Assembly (NCBI GenBank): GCA_024275415.1
Contig: JAJRZD010000081.1
Coordinates: forward strand, 1-48,214
Length of the DNA stretch: 48,214 nt
Direction: 5' to 3'
From: an archaeon
GTDB lineage: Archaea; Asgardarchaeota; Thorarchaeia; Thorarchaeales; Thorarchaeaceae
Both the position numbers and the translations under genes were made by a program. This document shows, one piece after another, positions 32,783 through 41,094 of this stretch. Positions within the stretch are counted from its first letter, which is position 1. The number at the start of each line of letters is the position of its first letter. The notes beneath the pieces are model-generated. The model saw only the letters and a program-made list of their open reading frames with translations, was not told the origin of the DNA and ran no database searches.

Positions 32783-33895
32783 TCAAGCATTCTGGAACAA
32801 TGTATCCGCATTTTGAATGAGTGTGCTGAAGAGTTTAACCTGCGCCGTCAGACCAGTAATCTGCTTATCGAGGTTCTCCCAGACGGCAGTCATCTCATCT
32901 GATGAAGGAATCTCAGGATCTTCCTCTTTCAACCTATCTAACAACAACGCACCCCTTGGCAGACTGGAACACAACTCTGCCACACTATCAATGTGCTGTT
33001 TATAATGATTCAAAATATCCTGTATGACTTGGAAATTCCGATTCAGCAGTTGTTTGAACTTCTCAACCAAAGGATGGTTTCTGAAATCAGGCTTCAGATG
33101 CCATGAGCTTCTAATCAACGGGGGATCATTTCGGTTCAGCAGCGACTTGGGATAGCGAGTTGCACTCTGAATTATTCTCCAACGGTCACGAGCCTCATTT
33201 TCAAGGGCTTGTGCAAGATTCTTGATAGAAGTCAGATAGGACTTTAGGAGTTCACGGTTCATCTTCCCTTGATGTCCTTTCAACACCATAGTCAATGTGT
33301 AATCAGAAACCAAGTCCAAGTTGATGGCAGAACTCCTCATGGCATCGGCATACTTCTGGACCTCATTCACTACCTGGATCAAATCGACGGGAACCTTGTA
33401 CTGCTCTAATGCGGGAATATCAAGGAACTTTGTGTCTATTGAATCGTGAATGGAAGTGATTAGTTCCCACTCGATTGTTTCAAGCGCGTTCATGAATTTG
33501 GTTTGGTCGTGGAGATTGGATGTTATTTCCCGAATTGAATCGTCGCCAGTAGTTGCAGTCAATGAAAAAATACGGTTCATCATGTTGCTCAGAATGACCC
33601 TGTACTTGGTACTCCTTCGGACGAGCACATTGCGAGATTCCAAGAGGTCAAGGATATCTACCTCAGTACTTCCTCGTAACTTGATAGGTGCAATATTGAC
33701 CTCAGCATCAAATTGCACAGGGAGAGATTCTCCACATTCGTAACTGGTCAGCAGTTGACCTATTAGTGTGGCATGGACACAGAGTTCGCTCAGACCTGTA
33801 ATAGCCTTGACAGCAGCAGAGCTTGCATATCCTGTACTCAGTAGCAGTTCTCTGGCAGAGTCCTCACTTTCAAGAAACTTGGAAGAATAACTCAT
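32783..33895 (-). CDS. Hypothetical helical protein
   Basis: This 370-residue soluble protein has no signal peptide or membrane helix. It is largely alpha-helical, with a possible winged-helix-like stretch at about residues 77-112 (STEVDILDLLESRNVLVRRS) and long helices later. I do not recognise a family. Its stop is one base from the end of the polyprenyl synthase, convergent with it. A TATA-like CTATAAGTG and a GGAG site precede its ATG. Confidence 0.6.
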   Translation of the reverse strand: MSYSSKFLESEDSARELLLSTGYASSAAVKAITGLSELCVHATLIGQLLTSYECGESLPVQFDAEVNIAPIKLRGSTEVDILDLLESRNVLVRRSTKYRVILSNMMNRIFSLTATTGDDSIREITSNLHDQTKFMNALETIEWELITSIHDSIDTKFLDIPALEQYKVPVDLIQVVNEVQKYADAMRSSAINLDLVSDYTLTMVLKGHQGKMNRELLKSYLTSIKNLAQALENEARDRWRIIQSATRYPKSLLNRNDPPLIRSSWHLKPDFRNHPLVEKFKQLLNRNFQVIQDILNHYKQHIDSVAELCSSLPRGALLLDRLKEEDPEIPSSDEMTAVWENLDKQITGLTAQVKLFSTLIQNADTLFQNA

Positions 33896-33918
33896 TATAA
33901 CATCTCCTGCCCCAGCTC

Positions 33919-33928
33919 ACTTATAGAA
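33919..33928 (-). promoter_or_regulatory. TATA box for the hypothetical gene at 32783
   Basis: TTCTATAAGTG on the minus strand lies about 25-30 bases before ATG 33895, with GGAG in between. The 200-base spacer also carries the promoter of the divergent FAD oxidase gene, which I could not fix. Confidence 0.45.
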
Positions 33929-34097
33929 ATAATGTGTTTGGATACGCTAAATTTACTGTTCGTGTTGTTTGTTGCGGTTGTTTCAGAATGCACAAGGAAA
34001 CCAACTGAGTGTTCCATAAAGCTTATTATTTACATTTCGTAACTACTCGTCAATCTGGGTCTTGAGTTTTGAACATCGGCAAGACTAGGAACGCTAT

Positions 34098-35843
34098 ATG
34101 CTTGATGGAAGGATGATTAGAGTGGTAAACCTTCGAAAACTAGCCGAGATTGTGGGAGAAGATTACTTTTCGTCTGAAGATTACATGTTGGACTTGTACT
34201 CTGCTGATATCGCTGCGCTCCCCGAGATGGTGAATGACCTGCTCCGTACAAAAGCTGATGCGGTTGCTCAACCCACTTCTACCGAAATCGTTTCTAGAAT
34301 CCTGAAATATTGTATGGACAAGAGAATTCCTGTGATTCCTAGGGGGCATGGTACGAGCGGGTACGGAGGAGTCGTCCCTACTAGGAGGGGTCTCGTTCTT
34401 GAGATGACCCGAATGAATGAGATCCATTCTATCGACAAAGGGAAAATGACAGTCGAAGTGGGAGCTGGGATTATATGGGGACATCTATTAGAAGAACTCG
34501 AGGATGAGGGGCTCACCGTCGCAGCCTATCCAACCAGCGCACCATCCAGCACCGTGGGAGGGTGGGTTGCTGCTGGGGGTACTGGCATCGGAAGCACAAA
34601 ATACGGTGGCATTCGAGAACAGGTCGTTGACCTTGAGGTCGTTTTACCCGATGGGACTGTAATAAGAACCGCAAAAGACGGCAAAGTAATCGCACAGTTC
34701 CTCAAGGGGAGTGATTACGTTTTCAACCCGGGACATGATCTATACCAATTCGGGTTCCTTGAAGACGAAAGGGTCAATGATAATGTGACGGATCTATTCG
34801 TAGACAGCAATGGTGCATTGGGAGTCATAACAAAGGTAGTCCTGAAAATCATACCACTGCGGAATCTCAAGCCCCTAGTTGCATCCTTTCGAAGCGGTCA
34901 ACTTATGACCCATGCTCTTGAGAATATCGTTGCGGCCACACGACCGTTCTTCCTGCATTTCATAACCGGTGATTTCTATCAGATGCAGGCAGAACTGGGA
35001 CTGGCTCCGAAAACATCCGGGGAGTGGATTATCCTAGCAACTTACGAAGGAACAGAAGACGAGCTGGCTGGCGAAGTCGAGAAGTTCCACCACTTTGTGA
35101 ACCGGAACAATGGTATCGTGGAGTCGGAAGAAATTGCACAGCATGAGTGGGAAGAGAGGTTCTATCCCATGCGGATCAAGCGTCTGGGACCCAGTCTTGC
35201 ACCCTCAGAGGTCTACGTCCCACTAGACAACCTTGAGGAATTCCTAGAAGCCGTTGACCAACATTTCAAGAACGAGCGGTATGCAATTGAAGGGGCTGTC
35301 ACCAACAAAGGAGAGGTTGCCGCGCTAGCATGGTTCCTTGATGATGAGCGGAAGAAGATATCGTTCCTGATGGGCTGGTACAGATCCCTTGACTTCATCG
35401 ATATCGGTCTTAAGAAAGGAGGCAGGGCTTATAGTATTGGGATGTGGAATGCGCCTCTTTCACGTTCATTCTATGGAGAAAAGCGGCTCAAGACAATGTA
35501 TAAGGTCAAACGCCAGACAGACTCAAAGAACCTGATGAATCCAGGGAAAGTATTCTCAGGCCCTCTTAATCTATCATTTAGGTTCAACCTATTGATCCTA
35601 TTTGCTGTGACAATCGCCATACCAACTGTCTTGTTCCTTGCAGGACTATTGGTTCCAGAAATCACTAATGCCTATATCCCATGGCTGGTTCCAGATACGT
35701 TTTCGAAATTACTGTGGCTCATCGGACTGGGGCTAATCCTTGGTGTGGTTGCGATTGAGGTCGCGAACATGATCCCGATAGGATTCGTACTGACTATGGG
35801 TAGGCCATTCATGCGATTGTTTCGAAGAATATGGAGGAGCTAG
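34098..35843 (+). CDS. FAD-linked oxidase (GlcD/lactate-dehydrogenase type) with C-terminal membrane anchor
   Basis: This 581-residue protein has an FAD-binding PCMH domain (PVIPRGHGTSGYGGVVPTRR, APSSTVGGWVAAGGTGIGST) and the matching C-terminal domain ending SKNLMNPGKVF. Two transmembrane helices follow at about 500-555 (LLILFAVTIAIPTVLFLAGL and LLWLIGLGLILGVVAIEVAN). It is a paralogue of the FAD part of the FAD-NuoB fusion; both contain HEWxxRFYPMRxKxxGP. Residues about 195-220 hold an insertion absent from that paralogue. It heads a four-gene operon with a small membrane protein, a third FAD oxidase and a CCG iron-sulfur protein. An in-frame ATG at 34113 is an alternative start. Confidence 0.85.
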   Translation: MLDGRMIRVVNLRKLAEIVGEDYFSSEDYMLDLYSADIAALPEMVNDLLRTKADAVAQPTSTEIVSRILKYCMDKRIPVIPRGHGTSGYGGVVPTRRGLVLEMTRMNEIHSIDKGKMTVEVGAGIIWGHLLEELEDEGLTVAAYPTSAPSSTVGGWVAAGGTGIGSTKYGGIREQVVDLEVVLPDGTVIRTAKDGKVIAQFLKGSDYVFNPGHDLYQFGFLEDERVNDNVTDLFVDSNGALGVITKVVLKIIPLRNLKPLVASFRSGQLMTHALENIVAATRPFFLHFITGDFYQMQAELGLAPKTSGEWIILATYEGTEDELAGEVEKFHHFVNRNNGIVESEEIAQHEWEERFYPMRIKRLGPSLAPSEVYVPLDNLEEFLEAVDQHFKNERYAIEGAVTNKGEVAALAWFLDDERKKISFLMGWYRSLDFIDIGLKKGGRAYSIGMWNAPLSRSFYGEKRLKTMYKVKRQTDSKNLMNPGKVFSGPLNLSFRFNLLILFAVTIAIPTVLFLAGLLVPEITNAYIPWLVPDTFSKLLWLIGLGLILGVVAIEVANMIPIGFVLTMGRPFMRLFRRIWRS

Positions 35844-35846
35844 ATA

Positions 35847-36224
35847 ATGCAAGGATTTCCTAATTATCATATGACCATTCTACTTGGACTCCCAGCAATC
35901 ATTCTGTTGGGTATTGGTGCACTACTTTACGAGATATCAAGAGAGAAGTACACACGACACCACGGCATTTGCGCAGGTCTTTCGATTCTTCTTACGACAA
36001 TCAACATCATCGGCATCATCCCAACAACTATCATTGTACTGACAGGGACATGGTTCGATTTATTTCACATCGCTCACATTCTTATCGGGATCGTTGGATA
36101 TATCTTCGGAGTGGTCGCGTTCATCACTGGAATTTCGGGAATAAGAACAAAAATACCCGGATACATCGCTCTTATCTCGTGGACGACGGTATTCGTGATG
36201 GGCTATGTGCAGTATCTACTATGA
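35847..36224 (+). CDS. Four-helix membrane protein in the FAD oxidase operon
   Basis: This 125-residue protein has four transmembrane helices. Histidines lie near or in helices (TRHHGICAGLSILL, LFHIAHILIGIVG), which could bind haem b, but no known motif settles this. It starts 3 bases after the anchored FAD oxidase and ends 10 bases before the next one. Its position suggests a membrane anchor or quinone-reducing subunit for the oxidase. I do not recognise the family. Confidence 0.6.
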   Translation: MQGFPNYHMTILLGLPAIILLGIGALLYEISREKYTRHHGICAGLSILLTTINIIGIIPTTIIVLTGTWFDLFHIAHILIGIVGYIFGVVAFITGISGIRTKIPGYIALISWTTVFVMGYVQYLL

Positions 36225-36234
36225 GGTGGTTGCT

Positions 36235-37713
36235 ATGACTGAGATTGTTCAAGAAATCAAAGACATTTCTGATGTCGAATGGGTAAGTACACGGATCACA
36301 GAACGGCTTGCTGCTAGTGGTGATACGACTGGTATCCCTTACTACCACTTCAGATGGAAGAAAAAGTGGCTCGCAGATTATGTGGCTTGGCCTAGAAATG
36401 CAGAACAAGTCGCGGCCATCATCAAGTTCGCGCAGAAAAACCAAATCGCAGTGGTTCCCAGAGGTGGCGGAACATGTTACTACGGGTCGGCTAGCCCCAC
36501 ACGAGGGGGAGTGATTGTCGATACGAAACCGCTAGACAAGATCATTGAAATCAACAAGGAGAAGATGTGGGCTCATATCCAGTCAGGAATAGTGTGGGAG
36601 GTTCTTGATAGGAAGCTCGCAAAGCAAGGATTGGCCTTGAAAGTGACACCTCAAAGCGCACCTGCATCGACTATAGCTGGATGGTTAGCCATTGGGGGAA
36701 AGGCTGGAATTGGGACTCCTAAATATGGGACGATACTTGATAACATATTAGAGATGGAAGTGGTTCGGCCAGATGGAACCATCGAAACAATCACTGGAGC
36801 TGACATGGAAACATTCTATGGAACAAGTGGGATTGCAGGTATCGTCGTATCACTGAAACTAAGCATCCGTGAGATGCCCGAAAGAACAGATGGACTCATG
36901 TTCTCCTTCGATTCGATTGAACATGCATGCCATTTAACAGAGGAATTGGCAAGTACCAGCATAAAGCCAGTCTATCTACGAGTCACAGATCCCGAGTATG
37001 AGTGGAGGTCTCAAGGAGGATTACCCCAGAACTCGCGGAAGGGATGCTTCGTATTGGTCACCTATGATGGGACAGCAGACCAAGTAGAAAAAGGAATCGA
37101 GTACGCTCGAAACCTGTTCAAGAAGGCTGGTGGGACTGACGTAGGAAAGGAACATTATCAAAAGAGCTGGGATGACAGATTCATCATTGAGATGAAACTC
37201 AAGCTGGAAGTGCCGACTCTGTCGATGCAGAACTTCTGGATGAAACCCAAGAACGTAAGTCACCTTGCTAGGAAGATGTATGAGATTGCAGACAAGTACA
37301 AGATCAACTCCTGCTATTATATGGTCTTGGGAGCTGGGGGGATGGTCAGGTTCTGTGCGTTCGCTCCGTCCGACCATCGCTACTGGATGCATTTCATGTC
37401 AGGGAAAGCAATGCTACACAAACTTGTCAAGATGGGGTTCAAATATGACGCAAAGCTCTACACGTTGGGGCTTCAGAACACGGTGTATCTCAAGAAATAC
37501 CAGAAGAAAGAGTATAACCACTTCAAGACGGTCAGGGATCAATGGGATCCAAACGGGCTGATGAATCCGGACAAACTCACTGGCTCGAATCTGTCCTATT
37601 CTCGTCTCAACTTGATGTTTACCATGAATGGGTGGATTCGCAGACTGATGACACTGTTCCGGGTTGCTAGGAACATCCTGCAAGTACCAAGATGGGTAAA
37701 GGAGAGGACATGA
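36235..37713 (+). CDS. FAD-linked oxidase (GlcD-like), third paralogue
   Basis: This 492-residue protein has an FAD-binding PCMH domain (VVPRGGGTCYYGSASPTRGG, APASTIAGWLAIGGKAGIGT) and the C-terminal oxidase domain ending WDPNGLMNPDKLTG. Unlike the paralogue at 34098 it lacks transmembrane helices but ends in an amphipathic basic region. The segment KSWDDRFIIEMKLKLEVPTL replaces HEWxxRFYPMR, so the substrate may differ. The start is ATG 36235, preceded by GAGGTGGT; an in-frame ATG at 36205 lies inside the previous gene. It is followed after 3 bases by the CCG iron-sulfur gene, a GlcD/GlcF-like pair. Confidence 0.85.
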   Translation: MTEIVQEIKDISDVEWVSTRITERLAASGDTTGIPYYHFRWKKKWLADYVAWPRNAEQVAAIIKFAQKNQIAVVPRGGGTCYYGSASPTRGGVIVDTKPLDKIIEINKEKMWAHIQSGIVWEVLDRKLAKQGLALKVTPQSAPASTIAGWLAIGGKAGIGTPKYGTILDNILEMEVVRPDGTIETITGADMETFYGTSGIAGIVVSLKLSIREMPERTDGLMFSFDSIEHACHLTEELASTSIKPVYLRVTDPEYEWRSQGGLPQNSRKGCFVLVTYDGTADQVEKGIEYARNLFKKAGGTDVGKEHYQKSWDDRFIIEMKLKLEVPTLSMQNFWMKPKNVSHLARKMYEIADKYKINSCYYMVLGAGGMVRFCAFAPSDHRYWMHFMSGKAMLHKLVKMGFKYDAKLYTLGLQNTVYLKKYQKKEYNHFKTVRDQWDPNGLMNPDKLTGSNLSYSRLNLMFTMNGWIRRLMTLFRVARNILQVPRWVKERT

Positions 37714-37716
37714 ATC

Positions 37717-38934
37717 ATGCGACGACTATTCACAAAGAACTTTGATTTTGATCCTGACAAGATCGTGATGTGCAGCAACTGCTCCACATGCAGATGGACT
37801 TGCACGAGCTATGAGGAATGGGGTAGTGAGGCCATGTTCGCAGGAGGGAGGCTCAGGATGCTCAGAGCTTATGTCGAGAAGAACCTCCCTATAGACGAAC
37901 ACTTCGTCGAAGCGATTTATTCCTGCTCGGTCTGTGAACAATGTGTAGAACGTTGCCCTATCAAGGTTCCCTACGGCGAAATCGTTGAAGACCTTAGAAA
38001 AAGACTGGTCGAGATTGGTAAAGGACCGTATGGCAAGCTCGGTGCAATGGGGGATCGGGTGTTTCACGAGCACAACCCCTACGGAGGAGAAGCAAAAGAG
38101 CGGGCGAACTGGATCACACCAGACCTAAAGATATCGGATGACTCGAACATAGGTTATTTCGTTGGGTGTACTGCGTCATATCGGAGACCTGAGATAGGTG
38201 TAGCCACTGTCAGGATGCTCAACCATTTTGGTATTGAGCCTCAGATCCTTGGTACTGATGAGTATTGTTGCTGCTCTCCGCTGATCAGGACAGGTCAGAT
38301 TGTCATGCCCATATTCAAGAAACAGGAAGATGGCTCGAAGAAGAAAGTGGGCACTCTTGATGTCAAGTCGATAATCAACCACAACATCGAGGAGTTCAAG
38401 AGCAGAGGGGTAGACCAAATCATCTATTCATGCTCGGGGTGCTTTAGAACCACGACGTTAGACTGGCCCAAGTTCTATCGAGAAAAGGGAGGTATTCTAC
38501 CATTCTCCACACAACACCTCTCGCAATTCCTTGCAGTGAAATTGAAGAAGGGTGAGATGAAGTGGAAGAACGGGTACAATGAACGAGTGACGTACCACGA
38601 CCCATGCCATCTTGGAAGACATGTGGGCGTGTTCGAAGAGCCTCGTGAGGTCATCAAGAGCATCCCCGGCATCGACCTTGTAGAAATGGACAGGAACAGA
38701 TACGAGTCAAAATGTTGTGGAGCAGGAGGGGGACTGAAAGGAGGATTCGGCGAGAATGCGACAAATATAGCCTCGCGTAGGATCGAACAGGCATTAGAAG
38801 TCGGTGCGACGACTTTGATATCGTCCTGTGTGTTTTGCAAACTTAATTTCCTCGATGCTGTCAAGAGAGACGGACATGACATCAAGATAGTGAATATCGA
38901 AGACCTCTTCAGCGATCTCATGGAACTTGGATAG
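37717..38934 (+). CDS. CCG-domain iron-sulfur protein (GlpC/HdrD-like)
   Basis: This 405-residue protein has two N-terminal 4Fe-4S sites, CSNCSTCRWTC and CSVCEQCVERCP. Two CCG domains follow, with DEYCCCSPLIR, SCSGCFRTT, YHDPCHLGR, KCCGAGGGL and SCVFCKLNF. The first CCG motif is altered to CCC-SP. It is the electron acceptor expected for the FAD oxidase directly upstream, passing electrons to quinone or another carrier. It ends the operon. It is a paralogue of the protein at 27333-28556, which has a different first cluster spacing. Confidence 0.87.
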   Translation: MRRLFTKNFDFDPDKIVMCSNCSTCRWTCTSYEEWGSEAMFAGGRLRMLRAYVEKNLPIDEHFVEAIYSCSVCEQCVERCPIKVPYGEIVEDLRKRLVEIGKGPYGKLGAMGDRVFHEHNPYGGEAKERANWITPDLKISDDSNIGYFVGCTASYRRPEIGVATVRMLNHFGIEPQILGTDEYCCCSPLIRTGQIVMPIFKKQEDGSKKKVGTLDVKSIINHNIEEFKSRGVDQIIYSCSGCFRTTTLDWPKFYREKGGILPFSTQHLSQFLAVKLKKGEMKWKNGYNERVTYHDPCHLGRHVGVFEEPREVIKSIPGIDLVEMDRNRYESKCCGAGGGLKGGFGENATNIASRRIEQALEVGATTLISSCVFCKLNFLDAVKRDGHDIKIVNIEDLFSDLMELG

Positions 38935-38985
38935 ATATGGATTGTTTCAATCGCAGTTCTCCTGCGTCCACTGATAGATTTGGGA

Positions 38986-40176
38986 TCACAGGTACTCCAT
39001 AATCCGCCTAAGAAGAGGAGTCAGAAAGGACAACGGGCGGGGTAGTCTGCACTTGATGACATCCTCCAGATACCTTGACCCAGTTATCCGCATTGCGACA
39101 TCCGTGAGCGAATCGCTCATCATCATTAGGTCTGCGACCCGTAAGATTGCAAGAGACGCATACAGTTGCGCCCCAAACTCCTGTTTCCATGCAGATTCGT
39201 ACATCGAAAGGGGAGAACCATTCTCCAGATGAGCGATTGTGACCTCGCCTGCTATGGAACCGGCAGCCAGTGCCGTAGGTATCCCACCACCGTTGGATGC
39301 CATGACATGCCCTGCCGCATCACCCACCAACATCGTATTGTCTGAAAAGGTACGCTTCAGAGGGCCGCCCACAGGAATGCTGGCCCCTACACGAGCGATA
39401 ATCTTTCCGTCCTTCAGGCATCCACCAAGGATGTTCTTGTTTCGTACCAGATGTTGTAGATAGGCGCCTAGGGACTTGCCAGAATCCATATAGGAACGCC
39501 GAAGTCCAAAACCCACATTCGCTGAATGTCGAGATTTCGGGATGACCCATGCGTAACCACCAGGTGCTACCTGATGTCCGAAGAACATCATGGGCTCCAC
39601 GATGGGTTCTCTGATGTCCTCGATGACGTACTGTAATGATTGGCTGATGTCACTCTTAGCATCAGGATAGGAAAAGCCCAATGATCTCGCAATGATAGAG
39701 TGAGGGCCGTCAGCACCAATCACCACACGGGCCCTGAACTCCTTGATTCCCGTCTTTGTCCGAGCAAAGACCCTATTGTCCGCAGTTTTTGCGACCACAC
39801 GGGTTCCAAGCAACAGCTCGGCCCCAGAGTCCACAGCCTTCGCTGCAAGGTGCTTGTCGAAAAGTGCCCGGTCGATGACATTCGCTTCAAGAGGGAAGTG
39901 ATATTCATCGAACCGTGGTGAGAACAGTATCATCTCACTGGTTGGATACGTAGTAATGTCTGATGGTACACGGGAAATGGACTGTAACCGAGGGCATTTC
40001 GGGAACATGGATGCCATCTCACGAGGAGTGGGAAGGAACTCTCCACACTGCACAGGGACACCGACCTCACGACGACGTTCGATTATCAGTGTCCTTAGTC
40101 CTTGTGATGCTACTTGACCGGCAGTCACACTTCCCGCTGGTCCTGCACCCACAATAATGACATCATATTCGGTCAC
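38986..40176 (-). CDS. Geranylgeranyl reductase family flavoprotein
   Basis: This 396-residue FAD enzyme starts DVIIVGAGPAGSVTAGQVAS, the Rossmann motif, and has YAWVIPKSRHSANVGFG and MLVGDAAGHVMASNGGGIPT. These fit the GGR family that saturates archaeal lipid or quinone side chains. The start is GTG at 40176, about 30 bases after a TATA element. Given the MenA-like enzyme and polyprenyl synthase nearby, it may act on menaquinone side chains or on membrane lipids; sequence alone does not decide. Confidence 0.85.
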   Translation of the reverse strand: MTEYDVIIVGAGPAGSVTAGQVASQGLRTLIIERRREVGVPVQCGEFLPTPREMASMFPKCPRLQSISRVPSDITTYPTSEMILFSPRFDEYHFPLEANVIDRALFDKHLAAKAVDSGAELLLGTRVVAKTADNRVFARTKTGIKEFRARVVIGADGPHSIIARSLGFSYPDAKSDISQSLQYVIEDIREPIVEPMMFFGHQVAPGGYAWVIPKSRHSANVGFGLRRSYMDSGKSLGAYLQHLVRNKNILGGCLKDGKIIARVGASIPVGGPLKRTFSDNTMLVGDAAGHVMASNGGGIPTALAAGSIAGEVTIAHLENGSPLSMYESAWKQEFGAQLYASLAILRVADLMMMSDSLTDVAMRITGSRYLEDVIKCRLPRPLSFLTPLLRRIMEYL

Positions 40177-40205
40177 TGCACTTCTCGATTTCAGAGGGGG
40201 ACTAG

Positions 40206-40214
40206 TATAAAATC
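40206..40214 (-). promoter_or_regulatory. TATA box for the geranylgeranyl reductase gene
   Basis: ATTTTATAC on the minus strand lies about 30 bases before GTG 40176. A start about 25 bases downstream gives a leader of only a few bases. Confidence 0.5.
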
Positions 40215-40231
40215 ATATGCGTTAAACGAGG

Positions 40232-40603
40232 CTAATAGTTGCCTGACTGCCCTTTTTTCTTCAGGAAGTAGACAATCAATGTTAGCCCTGCAATAGCAAT
40301 CATCCCCATCAGAGAATACCAAACTAGAATGTTCATCTTGGTATCAGGGGGAAGTTCTGGAGCGCTGGGAAAACATTAGGATCCTGCTCTATTGTCAGGA
40401 ATCCAGTGATCTGACAAGTACTAGTGGACGTCAAGTTCACGTTGGAGAATACCAGATGCCATGTGCCCTGAAGGAGTCGTGAAATCAAAAGTGTAGAAGC
40501 CATCTACCCTGAAAGTCATAGACCGAACGGACTTTCCATCCAACCACTTTGTGAAGTTACCATGTATCCGAATCCCTGCCGGTGCCGCTAAAGAACGGTC
40601 ATA
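40232..40603 (-). pseudogene. Decayed gene for a secreted protein with C-terminal membrane anchor
   Basis: On the minus strand three adjoining frames give a continuous protein-like reading. First is APAGIRIHGNFTKWLDGKSV and onwards to FYTFDFTTPSGH. Then, in the next frame, comes TWHLVFSNVNLTSTSTCQIT to EQDPNVFP, and in the third PELPPDTKMNILVWYSLMGM to LKKKGQSGNY and a stop at 40232. The end is a typical transmembrane helix plus basic tail. An in-frame TAA lies just before 40603. At least two frameshifts and a missing 5' end make it a pseudogene of a surface protein, unless they are sequencing errors. Confidence 0.65.
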
Positions 40604-41094
40604 ATATTCTCCTTAGTCAACTATGCGTTCAGACTCTACGTTTCAGGAGCAATCTGTAAGAGAATAACCGATGTTATATCATAATAGGTAGGCAACCAGA
40701 CTACACCTCATTGCCTTCACCGTCTGGACTTGAATTGGACACTTTTTAACATGTTTCATTGGTTCGCAGTACTGTAGACCATTACTTCTAGAAAAATCGA
40801 GGTTATTCCTCAAACATTAGTTTAAGGAAGCATCACCGGAGGTTTCCAGAAAGGGGTTCAAAAAGCGACCCGCATAACACTTATTTTGGTGTAAATAAGT
40901 AAAAATGCGCCCTGTTTGAATCAGACTAGAAGTTAAGGTCGAAATTGGCTTGATATATGATTCAATGAATCGCATTCATTCTTGGATTGTCTACCTCAGT
41001 AATATCTTGGAAAAGGATGCCAGATGAAATGTCACACAAGACACGATTTGCGAATTGATTATTAGGATATACTCGATGCATTTGCTGGAGAAGG
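40604..41094. other. Gene-free spacer upstream of mutS
   Basis: No intact gene is visible. The left part may hold more of the decayed surface-protein gene (a short minus-strand stretch YYDITSVILLQIAPET near 40640-40690). The right part is AT-rich and carries the inverted repeat at 40871-40909 and the mutS promoter region, with a TTATTAGGATATAC stretch near 41058-41072. Confidence 0.45.
40871..40909. repeat. Inverted repeat (imperfect hairpin)
   Basis: A perfect 8-base inverted repeat (ACTTATTT and AAATAAGT, 6-base loop, 40879-40900) is enclosed by CGCAT and ATGCG arms. It lies about 190 bases before mutS in gene-free DNA and has no T-run on the plus strand. It may be an operator, a remnant of a mobile element end, or chance. 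Confidence 0.4.

Noticed and set aside
36205..36234. ATG 36205 as start of the third FAD oxidase
   Set aside because: It lies inside the preceding membrane gene; ATG 36235 has GAGGTGGT just upstream.
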